Assembly (NCBI GenBank): GCA_905221605.1
Contig: CAJNDS010002469.1
Span: 126,001 to 190,000 of the forward strand
DNA: 64,000 bases
Direction: 5' to 3'
Origin: Symbiodinium natans
Lineage: Eukaryota > Sar > Dinophyceae > Suessiales > Symbiodiniaceae
Part shown: positions 18,701-21,982 of the stretch, piece by piece
Layout: every line of letters starts with the position of its first letter
How positions within the stretch are numbered: the first letter of the stretch is position 1
Program-made: the position numbers and the translations under genes
Notes under the pieces: generated by a model
Databases searched by the model: none
What the model saw: only the letters and a program-made list of their open reading frames with translations
Told to the model about the DNA's origin: nothing

Positions 18701-20716
18701 CCCTGCTAAGTGCAGCCAAGTTACTGGGTCCTTATTATCAGGGGATCCTACTATCTGTGGGTCTATTTTAGGGGTCCCCTGTTTTCGTAAACCTCCATTT
18801 CTCTGTTGCAACTTTGGCGTCTCGGTTCCGCTCTGTACAGAGCAAGATCCTACTAGGGTTTGCGGGGTTTAGGGTTTTTGGGGGGTTAGGGTTTTAGGGG
18901 TTGCAGGGCTTTGGGGGTGTTAGGGTTTCAGGGTTGTAGGCACCCACCCGAGCTCTGGCTACTCCTACCTGTGGTGCTTAGGGCCGGGGCGAGGGTGTGT
19001 GGTTAAGCCTGAGAATGTTGGTCTCCCCTCGAAAGCCCTAAGCCCAAAGCCCAAAGCCCTAAGCCCTAAGCCCTAAGCCCCAAGCCCTAAGCCCTAAGCC
19101 CTAAGCCCTAAGCCCTGAGCCCTGAGCCCTGAGCCCTAAGCCCTAAGCCCCGGCTTGGTTAGGGTTCAGGGGTTAGGGGTTGAGGAGCCGTCCTTAAAGA
19201 AAGGGCCTGAGAGATGAGAGATCGAAAGACACCTTCGCCTGCAGGCAAGCACGTCATGGGCGGCAAGAAGGACCCCCAGACCCCAAACTCCCGGGGTGAG
19301 TCAGGGTTTAGGGTTTTGGGTTTAGGGTTTTCGATGTAGGGTTTAGGGTAGGTTCATTGAAATTGGGAAAGGGTTTCTTTTGTTGACTTTAGTTCAACTC
19401 CGAGTTTGGATAGTTTCAAGTTACAGGGGCCTGAGAGTTTAGGGTTTACGGTTTAGGGTTTAGGAAGTAGGCATCGGTCTGCAATCAACGTTGAGACATC
19501 AATTACAAGATGCCCCGTCTGTGAGCTTGGAAATTGTACCACGAGGGATGATGCTAAAATCCAACCCTGCACCCTACACCCGTAACCCTCAACCTTTCCC
19601 AGAGTAACCAACTTCCTCCCCAAACCCTAAACCCCCAACCCCAACATCCTAAACTTTACGGCCCAAACCCTAAACCCCAAACCCGAAGCCCTCTACCCTA
19701 AACCCCAAACCGTAAACCCTCAATCGATGTAGTCTCTGGGCTTTATGGTTTGGGGTTTAGGGTTCGGATTTAGGGTTTAGGGTTTGGCGCTTTAGGGTTT
19801 GGAGTTTAGGGTTCCGCGGGGTCAGGGTTTAGGGTTTAGGGTTTAGGGTGTAGGGTGTAGGGTTTAGGGTTTAGGATTTAGGGTCAAAACGGACCCAGCA
19901 AGGGCGCATAGTCGAGATCACATCAAGCGTAGGGTTTGGGGCTTAGGGCTGGTAGGACATCGGCGTTCGCCCACTCGAGCTCTTCATGTGCAGCGTCGTC
20001 AAGCGTGGGGAACACAGCTAAGGGTTTTGATTGGCAGAACTGTAGGGGACATACCTTACATTCCTTACATTCGAAACCTGAAAAGCGTTTAGGTATGGAG
20101 CGTTCCTTAAACCATGTAAGGGTTCTTAGGTATCAAGAGCCCCCTATAGCCTAAACCCTAAACCCAAACCCCCCCACCTCAATTTGAAAACAGACCATGC
20201 TGGCGTGAGTTTGCCGACCGCCTTTGGGTGCGTCGAGTCACGGGTTTTGGGGTGAGGCCGTGAGGCGTTTAAGGGCTTATGTGGGTTGATAGGGCTTATA
20301 GGTTCAGGGCGTGTTTACGTACGGTTTTCGGGGGTGTACTGAGAGGTTCAGGTACTGTTACTTATAGCATCAATTGCAACTGCATTCATAAGTCCCCTAA
20401 GTCCCCTTAGTAGGTTATAACTAGACTTGTACTTCGGGTTAAAGGTACCCATCCCAGACGCCTAGGCGCCGGTTTTGGACTGGGGTGTAAGTACCCCTGT
20501 ACCCTGCACCCTAAACCCTAGCCCTAAACCCTCAACCTAAACCCTAAACCCTAAAACCTAAACCTTAAACCCTAAGCCCTAAACCCTAAACCCTAGCCCT
20601 AAACTCTAAACCCTAATGCATCACTGCCACGCCTAGGGATGGGCTACACCGAAGCCTTCGACTGGCTGGCAAAGCTTGTCTGGGGCTCAGGGCTTTACGT
20701 CGCCTCGTTCTTTTAG
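761..20716 (+). CDS. SAR1: Sar1-family small GTPase, ten-exon gene (5' exon missing)
   Basis: Sar1 is the GTPase that starts COPII coat assembly at ER exit sites: GTP-bound Sar1 inserts its N-terminal helix in the membrane and recruits Sec23/24. Joining 761-799, 2819-2894, 13529-13603, 14563-14631, 15329-15358, 16516-16552, 17991-18071, 19245-19270, 19956-20004 and 20637-20716 gives one open frame of 186 residues plus stop with no frame break. Seen in order: GLDNAGKT (G1), DLGGH (G3), [22 protein letters not shown] (G4), [24 protein letters not shown]. The match to plant and animal Sar1 (about 193 residues) is near collinear. The N-terminal amphipathic helix (about 20 residues) is missing. 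An ATG at 586 (MFDF) could be part of it but is weakly supported. The C-terminus runs about ten residues past the usual end. Whether the gene is expressed cannot be seen. Confidence 0.9.
1390..2470. repeat. Dispersed 20-bp palindrome family
   Basis: About nine copies of an AT-rich palindrome, consensus AATTAAATCGTGATTTAATT. They sit near 1408, 1485, 1532, 1591, 2214, 2254, 2305, 2382 and 2442, with central variants (CGTGA, CCTGA, CGAGA, CGTTA). Four lie before and five after a trinucleotide microsatellite. Each could form a short hairpin or a dyad binding site. Confidence 0.8.
1610..2206. repeat. Degenerate ATT/ACT trinucleotide microsatellite
   Basis: About 600 bp of TAT/TAC-type triplets with short patches of ATTGCT and TTCTTC. 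It is open in several frames on both strands only because the unit is 3 nt, giving Ile-, Val- or Leu-only peptides; it is not coding. Confidence 0.9.
2819..2894 (+). CDS. SAR1: Sar1 exon b (KTTLLQML, effector loop)
   Basis: Acceptor CTGAG|G. Reads [14 protein letters not shown], then [11 protein letters not shown], matching the end of the P-loop and the switch I Thr/Pro region. Donor GAG|GCCCGG (GC). The following intron is about 10.6 kb and holds the LTR element and the LINE fragment. Confidence 0.9.
3370..3656 (-). repeat. 3' LTR of the retroelement
   Basis: 287 bp, the same as 11944-12230 apart from about one substitution (A versus G after CCCGTTA). On the minus strand it begins TGCGGAGC and ends CCCCCGTA. 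It contains a near-match to the dinoflagellate spliced leader at 3571-3585. Confidence 0.93.
3657..3668 (-). other. Polypurine tract
   Basis: Minus strand GGACAGGGGGAG directly before the TG of the 3' LTR, the usual position of the plus-strand DNA primer in LTR elements. Confidence 0.7.
3669..4027. other. 3' untranslated part of the LTR element
   Basis: About 360 bp between the last ORF and the polypurine tract. The short + strand ORF at 3741-3941 has no recognisable product. Nothing else was seen. Confidence 0.5.
4028..4903 (-). CDS. Retroelement ORF3, Lys-rich protein of unknown function
   Basis: 291 residues from the first ATG, but the same frame is open upstream to 5020, so translation probably enters by a -1 shift from ORF2. 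The N-terminal 100 residues are acidic and probably helical ([30 protein letters not shown]). The middle is strongly Lys/Glu-rich with KKVKKKRK and TKKKEK stretches that could act as nuclear-localisation or nucleic-acid-binding segments. The C-terminus has another helix ([18 protein letters not shown]). No protease, integrase or RT motif. Unrecognised. Confidence 0.7.
   Translation of the reverse strand: MVYDDDTKMTELLMEAISFLSNGKPDLARAEADPLFKLLKFNGDADQMDREWVSWTTGMLSVLELHEVVKSYDVSLAEVEEWVNDLRIWFERANVGEEKDPKRGKKRSLERESSKDIPAEKEVVETSETEVAVEEEVKKVKKKRKTAAIEDPYTLLVPKPKKMPANIEKGGSSSNAVVSAGEKASKMRTKSNVGGKTKKKEKSQSPKKEEVVVVKVKGPEEKDRPSDVDAQASTTVNAELGQSCQAIEDAKREGLVSSIQRCVQDPVLTVSDLEYILLQLHLSIANHRKKK
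4876..10032 (-). CDS. Retroelement ORF2, 1718-residue S1-like/CCCH zinc-finger protein
   Basis: The first codon is GTG and the frame is open further upstream to 10077, so this start is arbitrary; a -1 shift from ORF1 is the likelier entry. Seen: an S1/cold-shock-like beta-barrel sequence at about 54-110 ([16 protein letters not shown]...); a Trp-rich patch at 130-158; CCCH fingers at about 358-376 (C-x7-C-x5-C-x3-H), 451-469 and 502-521; and a C-terminal group at about 1578-1655, of which one finger is intact, one lacks its first Cys and one has Arg for its third Cys. These are RNA-binding modules, so a gag-like or RNP role is inferred. The middle is acidic and Ser/Gln-rich. No enzymatic pol motif was found. 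Confidence 0.8.
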   Translation of the reverse strand: MGLVEQDEQCDPKVETKDVPGADDTEMVSGEHAKKGPRAGALESPGEHCYQEGDEIMGLVRCINGYGAFLDHGDVNVLVPAEGNNAHQFKFGDTVNGTVKRVEDDGTIILDTFLVLEEDEEDSSSTLRKWKPSGWSTWWTDSWYAGQWYQDSNSQWDWKQEEEQSDEGLAVQELSSEEREERQLYGEKIYKALLEDGREDKAYVGKITGMLLGRPMEELQECVADHAFLNAEARRAYGILQSDGWKPDGTESTGLGKLTTFSRKQYHNALFELACRKRRFTRPVVGEAVATVLSQGEDELWNALWLDTKRFLQELDGAVESMSKRENKPMEAYMDPDQYKKAYMTPKTVVSPGHSKLCKFFNKGRCRNGDECSFEHRRYGEGWPGGGSTEPKNSQEAGDEDGNIGDPPTEEGTVDEAQQEREDSAFRAKYNFGKGASKGEPTSGEPKGRLCLYYNQGGCKYGTTCRYLHNDDIALEGTWEPGKSWDNASRKALRDAGFHHCCFDYYLRGRCRKGLNSCKYSHDEMSDERLAHLKHLVHVANQVRFEKERGWEISDRSIFQPPANGGAESSSSSAPKALQMTNVSQKEGENGILDEAEDDEQKNSVAESTGTRLQNPEEPIENWMARNEHLWVYTPHVSEVMITLGVTNVSDLQEFIFVEDLVDKGINKVTACKILQLVGGVRYRPGGPEKAVPSDASVRVQQSSGSKEAGREAARTLTQVREAEGSGAKTMPRGSYRELFDKVRCRDAWTLAQRSPLCVQKLQLVGVGMPPVNPPTKKYRSRSNPVKRGRPLLDKQQVRQVPRSRSQRRVQLAEVVEKPKPLELKPRGGLSYRFSRAWADVVDDDDQAEALVSYAVSSSDSSEEETNAAQRMREIFLQERDSQRTAIRGNVPMGGSSGPNDGQKKSVHLGEGRDKASRGETRQEVTSQVFSLPQPSRRTEQSQKRARDGSVIVGSLAVGSTDEVLPGQGVAGQVNVSESAQVLPGQEVAGQETALEGAVQNSGEETDQNEGEGGSNELRGDGAKTLDVRPVKKDPQQLLVKGLLTRIYWKVAVGKLPVGQRDCQKGSNKMDRNLVISMSSEGASEQDLNLALEDDADQSMDDGAMVVMVYDPGTLIQSPTTDWVMRRGLTDRTIWPAIAAAAQRICAEMVQVDELNAQLRTRTLLFQRRDQGHYGDLHHSFHDNPCLPAVGNYPLSVMGALLSPGLEGEFKNTDKFGTAMEAIAYDWSRSPGMEVHIELMARVAKLVAPFLTLGGQGSVMISEFLWQRGRAQLMEFLQAATCADQLEVLWKRMDDDADEEVDPSTAVLEVLGPEDAVLDQGNNESLIPIEDAGGETIGDTGRDGKAPEVSPEEETSSGSSRLAGTRIFLWSVYSRVASNFSTQDRTTGKIFDSTKGYPGEGPNNGDNPSSKRNLPWISEDYLDEVVSKKMERSSDMDGLDGFVPGSEGPLEKVEVENVTASRILMALWKKGYRAGYRRLCRLNASGCKVGAMKHPIKRVQKIGTRKAFLKMFNVFGSSQHGSGAGGKPIMKVVGPRPGFPAVLQASNTDSTLGEGSSSQVHGNVHVEQNRPMDRYEAERLEKRKKGFCYWFSRGKDRCKFGEDCKFIHSEDDVVLHSYWYKYFVAGRPCFAGKECAFSHDATGVRCIQFAQSGKCRYGDRRVSEHGDPLDEQRPRSPRSPQGMVQGEVLVQKVEKRRSLLNSSMMVRRILWFMTMIPK
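9855..11876 (-). CDS. Retroelement ORF1, WW-domain acidic protein
   Basis: 673 residues. The ATG at 11876 is the first in the frame and lies about 55 nt after the primer-binding site. A WW domain is visible at about 221-249: W226, the aromatic run YYY, W246 and P249, with the normal 20-residue Trp spacing. WW domains bind proline-rich partners. The rest is acidic and repetitive ([12 protein letters not shown]-type), with a helical stretch at 180-205. The last 60 residues overlap ORF2 and change character ([16 protein letters not shown]), which suggests the real reading leaves this frame near the A6 run (10073-10078). Confidence 0.78.
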   Translation of the reverse strand: MPSPKRWLQPSSDGGQNGGAGNGAAESLGERAVLEEVMPGAEEHLEEALVAEDTNVGMNPNVDRVSNAEAEGRAVSVSPKPGEKRNWDATGGIDREMEVTVLRVLQKHGYQPSTSTSGRMVDQGSQTDLIGEVLQAARRPLNKIKGDPSASSLGGGSGYEQKGADSFEAAPTAEYAMGEEEILQMEAERLRQLSEEEDEMRQVSERDGFRKDEHLIKACDGTTWEWHFHEDGRQYYYCLDTQESKWTLPVVGEKMKSDEVVGSPSGNELEMEAALGSSSSTPTPESTRAFQGSVNRVGEKDFSSTIRDSGPRAGGDAPTSGSPDEEEISGNRADLAEAQHLDREEMEALSEGEAAVESVGPEEKMPNVEIGTVSAAEERVVDVVPVVQEGGPGDSEDGGKKLCVTTEEVSSFGAKNPAIQGEKEASGIAGDTEDLKDEAWSANDARVNAPDSTWSAEEARVEVHMVSRSTGDCNNGAQVSAAADDGGSQVDALVQPEVSCEERNGKGYTGADEAAVVNDGGNSPLETMEPKEPAVEENVPAVDEQFNSPAVEENLPAAEGVTKDSNDGSTPMKGEVLPSGSSPEVDTERTAADEAKPLAEKRKVLKSRSTKEMSLWDSWSRTSSVTQRWRQRMCQEPMIQRWFLESMQRKGPEREPWNHLGNIAIKREMRSWV
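11932..11943 (-). other. Primer-binding site (half-tRNA type, initiator Met)
   Basis: The + strand reads GGGCTCATAACC immediately next to the LTR. It is identical to the anticodon arm of yeast-type and bacterial initiator tRNA-Met (CAT anticodon inside), so the minus-strand transcript would pair with that arm. Drosophila copia primes this way with a cleaved 5' half of tRNA-iMet. There is no TGG typical of 3'-CCA priming. Confidence 0.7.
11944..12230 (-). repeat. 5' LTR of the retroelement
   Basis: Partner of 3370-3656, offset 8574 bp throughout. The target duplication TCGGG follows at 12231-12235. The spliced-leader-like segment is at 12145-12159. Confidence 0.93.
12236..12685. repeat. Telomeric array block in Sar1 intron 2
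   Basis: 12404-12520 is an almost perfect CCCTAAA array of about 16 units. It is followed by a short non-repetitive piece; 12583-12622 matches one arm of the palindromic element at 52070-52174, and a TTTAGGG tract lies at 12628-12682. Confidence 0.85.
12686..12983 (+). pseudogene. LINE (non-LTR) reverse-transcriptase fragment
   Basis: The frame from 12701 reads [18 protein letters not shown], followed by [18 protein letters not shown], the typical N-terminal RT palm of dinoflagellate LINEs (YRPISL...). A +1 shift then gives [10 protein letters not shown] (RT motif A region), with Gly where the catalytic Asp before LSRAFD is usual. Truncated at both ends, frameshifted and mutated: a dead fragment within Sar1 intron 2. 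Confidence 0.8.
12984..13528. repeat. TTTAGGG/TTTGGGG and CCCTAAA arrays flanking a MITE-B half
   Basis: 12995-13130 is mixed TTTAGGG and TTTGGGG. 13168-13262 matches the left half of MITE family B. 13290-13519 is CCCTAAA, perfect for about 13 units just before Sar1 exon c. Confidence 0.85.
13529..13603 (+). CDS. SAR1: Sar1 exon c (DLGGH, G3)
   Basis: Acceptor ACAGAG|G directly after a CCCTAAA array. Reads [19 protein letters not shown], then ARRIWK. DLGGH is the Sar/Arf G3 motif; the catalytic His follows GG. Donor AAG|GACCCG (GA). Confidence 0.93.
13604..14562. repeat. Sar1 intron 3: telomeric tracts and AAG-rich microsatellite
   Basis: TTTAGGG tracts at 13656-13700 and 14498-14542; CCCTAAA at 13842-13905; a purine (AAG/AGA)n stretch at 14235-14365. 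No ORF. Confidence 0.8.
14563..14631 (+). CDS. SAR1: Sar1 exon d ([11 protein letters not shown])
   Basis: Acceptor TCGCAG|G. Reads [19 protein letters not shown], then RFAE, collinear with Sar1 strand beta-4. Donor GAG|GCCGAA (GC). This exon is unusual in having TTTAGGG upstream rather than CCCTAAA. Confidence 0.92.
15329..15358 (+). CDS. SAR1: Sar1 exon e (30-nt microexon)
   Basis: Acceptor TGAGAG|G. Reads [10 protein letters not shown], aligning without gaps with the AESKRELDALLSD helix of plant Sar1. Donor GAG|GAGATC (GA). An exon this short is called only because phase and length both fit between exons d and f. Confidence 0.72.
15966..16124. mobile_element. MITE family B, full copy
   Basis: 159 bp with terminal inverted repeats of about 42 bp. 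The left end is TACTTGGAGGTTCATGGTAC and the right end is its complement. Other copies or halves: 13168-13262, 20341-20460, 25158-25309, 37306-37436, 39967-39992, 56811-56936, about 58868-58996 and 60363-60514. No coding capacity, so mobilised in trans if at all. Confidence 0.85.
16516..16552 (+). CDS. SAR1: Sar1 exon f (VPFAVLG)
   Basis: Acceptor TTCAG|G. Reads [12 protein letters not shown] plus the first base of Gly, matching DEALATVPFLILG. Donor CTAG|GCCGG (GC). CCCTAAA array before, TTTAGGG array after. Confidence 0.82.
16553..17990. repeat. Sar1 intron 6
   Basis: Begins with TTTAGGG (16569-16602) and ends with a perfect CCCTAAA array (17884-17985) reaching the acceptor. Between them are unassigned sequence, a T-rich stretch (17300-17330) and a 17440-17780 stretch open in several frames with no recognisable product. 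Confidence 0.75.
17991..18071 (+). CDS. SAR1: Sar1 exon g (NKID, G4)
   Basis: The acceptor CTACCAG|G abuts a perfect CCCTAAA array. Reads [20 protein letters not shown], then YTHMTS. NKID is the guanine-specificity motif; [15 protein letters not shown] is nearly identical to plant Sar1. Donor TCAG|GCAGGG (GC), running straight into TTTAGGG. Confidence 0.95.
18072..19244. repeat. Sar1 intron 7
   Basis: Starts directly with TTTAGGG (18076-18190). Contains repeat E (18612-18720), a family-D fragment (18723-18800), and a CCCTAAG-variant array (19047-19150) near its 3' end. Confidence 0.75.
18612..18720. repeat. Dispersed repeat E, copy 1
   Basis: Starts CTGTGGTGCTTTACTGTAGC and ends GTGCAGCCAAG. 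It is similar along its length to 45697-45811. Function unknown. Confidence 0.75.
19245..19270 (+). CDS. SAR1: Sar1 exon h (26-nt microexon)
   Basis: Acceptor CTGCAG|G. Reads (G)KHVMGGKK, filling the TGKGKVTL loop between exons g and i in the right phase. Donor AAG|GACCCC (GA). Supported mainly by phase and position. Confidence 0.68.
19956..20004 (+). CDS. SAR1: Sar1 exon i ([10 protein letters not shown])
   Basis: Acceptor GGTAG|G. Reads [16 protein letters not shown] plus one base; VRPLEVFMCS is a Sar1 hallmark. The donor AAGC|GTGGGG is the only GT donor in the gene and makes the junction codon Arg, giving KRMGY as in other Sar1 proteins. Confidence 0.93.
20341..20460. mobile_element. MITE family B, degenerate copy
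   Basis: Inverted halves around AACTGCATTCATAAGTCCCC; ends related to AGGTTCAGGTACT and AAAGGTACC. Lies in the last Sar1 intron. Confidence 0.55.
20637..20716 (+). CDS. SAR1: Sar1 terminal exon j
   Basis: Acceptor CCTAG|G. Reads [19 protein letters not shown], then YVASFF and TAG at 20714-20716. The MGYxEGFxWL block is conserved; the tail is about ten residues longer than in typical Sar1, which ends soon after WLSQYI. Confidence 0.88.
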
Positions 20717-21729
20717 TTGTGGGGTTTAGGGTTCAGGGTTTGGGGTTAGGGTTTAGGGTTTGGGGTTCAGGGTTTAGGGTTTAGGGTTGGGGGCTTAATT
20801 AGGGTTCAGGGTTCAGGGTTTGGGGTTTAGGAATTTAGGGTATAGGAATCTAGGGCGCTCGACATGCCACTTCGCTTCTACTTCTGGCATCCTCTGGCTA
20901 CGATTTTTTTTCTGCAGATGCTGCAGGTCTGATGCCGGTCGTGCACGTCCGACGATTCTGAAGAACCGGGATCCCAATTTGCGAGCGTCCTAAGCTGCTT
21001 GTTGGAGTCTTCGGAACATGTCAGAAGCACAGCGGATGCAGTATCGAGTCTAGAGTCTAGCACTCACGGAGCCCAAATACCCAGAAACCTCTGCCCGGAG
21101 AGGGTTTCCGAAGTTCAGGGTACCTTGTTGGGGGGGTTCCTTCTTTCCATGCGGGGGGTGCTATCATTTCTGGATCAGAAATTTGGGGGAGTCGCTTACT
21201 ATCGCAAACTCCCGTATTGTTTCCACGGGAATAGGCCAAAGGTCTCCTAGGTAGGATAAGGCGGGGGGGCCCTTAAAAGGGAGCCCTGTCTTAAACCTCT
21301 TCTGGCTCTCTTAAACACTCTTAAACAGGGACCTTGTTCGGGTCTATATCCTCAAGGGTCCCTAAACCCTAAACCCTAAACCCTAAACCCTAAACCCTAA
21401 ACCCTAAACCCTAAACCCTAAAGCCTAAACCCTAAACCCCAAACCCCAAACCCTAAACCCTAAACCCTAAACCCTAAACCCTAAACCCTAAACCCTAATC
21501 CTATCCCCTAAGGTCCCAGAGGGCTGAGGCCTTGTAATTTTCTCCACTGTGAGATGGTTTTGTGATGGGTCTGTGCTGGCAGCGTTCTTTTTGACAACAC
21601 CAGGGGACCAGGAGGCGCTAAACCCTAAACCCTAAACCCTAAACCCTAAACTAAACCCTAAACCCTAAACCCCAGACCCTAAACCCTAAACCCCTAAACC
21701 CTAAACTCCCTTTAACAGGGCCTTTTTAG
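20717..21729. other. Sar1 3' flank and intergenic/intronic repeats
   Basis: TTTAGGG-like tract at 20722-20840, non-repetitive sequence at 20850-21250 (open in several frames, none recognised; probably the Sar1 3' UTR and flank), CCCTAAA at 21361-21498 and 21618-21705. The piece 21560-21618 could encode DGSVLAAFFLTTPGDQ but its phase does not join cleanly to 21730. Confidence 0.5.
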
Positions 21730-21824
21730 GCGAGGTCCATGTGACTCCAACGTGCGGCTCAGTGTGCAGCTGGGCTCGCAGATACCACTGCATTCCCACA
21801 TGCCGCCTGGTCATTTCACACTGG
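21730..21824 (+). CDS. Candidate exon 1 of unidentified gene X
   Basis: Acceptor TTTTAG|G. The peptide includes RGPCDSNVRLSVQLGSQIP and HSHMPPGHFTL. Donor CTGG|GCTTAG (GC) into TTTAGGG. Its end phase matches the next exon exactly. No family recognised. Confidence 0.5.
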
Positions 21825-21912
21825 GCTTAGGGTTTAGGGTTTGGGGCTTAGGGTTTAGGATTTAGGGTTTAGGGTTTATAGGGTTTAGGGTTTAGGAGTC
21901 CAAAGACTGCAG

Positions 21913-21982
21913 GGGCTGCGATGTTGTGTCAGCCCCACCTCGTGATCATCCGAAACCCGCCCCTGCAAGAAGAACCTGCTAG
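21913..21982 (+). CDS. Candidate exon 2 of unidentified gene X
   Basis: Acceptor CTGCAG|G, donor GCTAG|GACCC (GA type), the same border style as Sar1. Peptide AAMLCQPHLVIIRNPPLQEE, then PA. Phase-compatible with 21730-21824. Confidence 0.52.
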
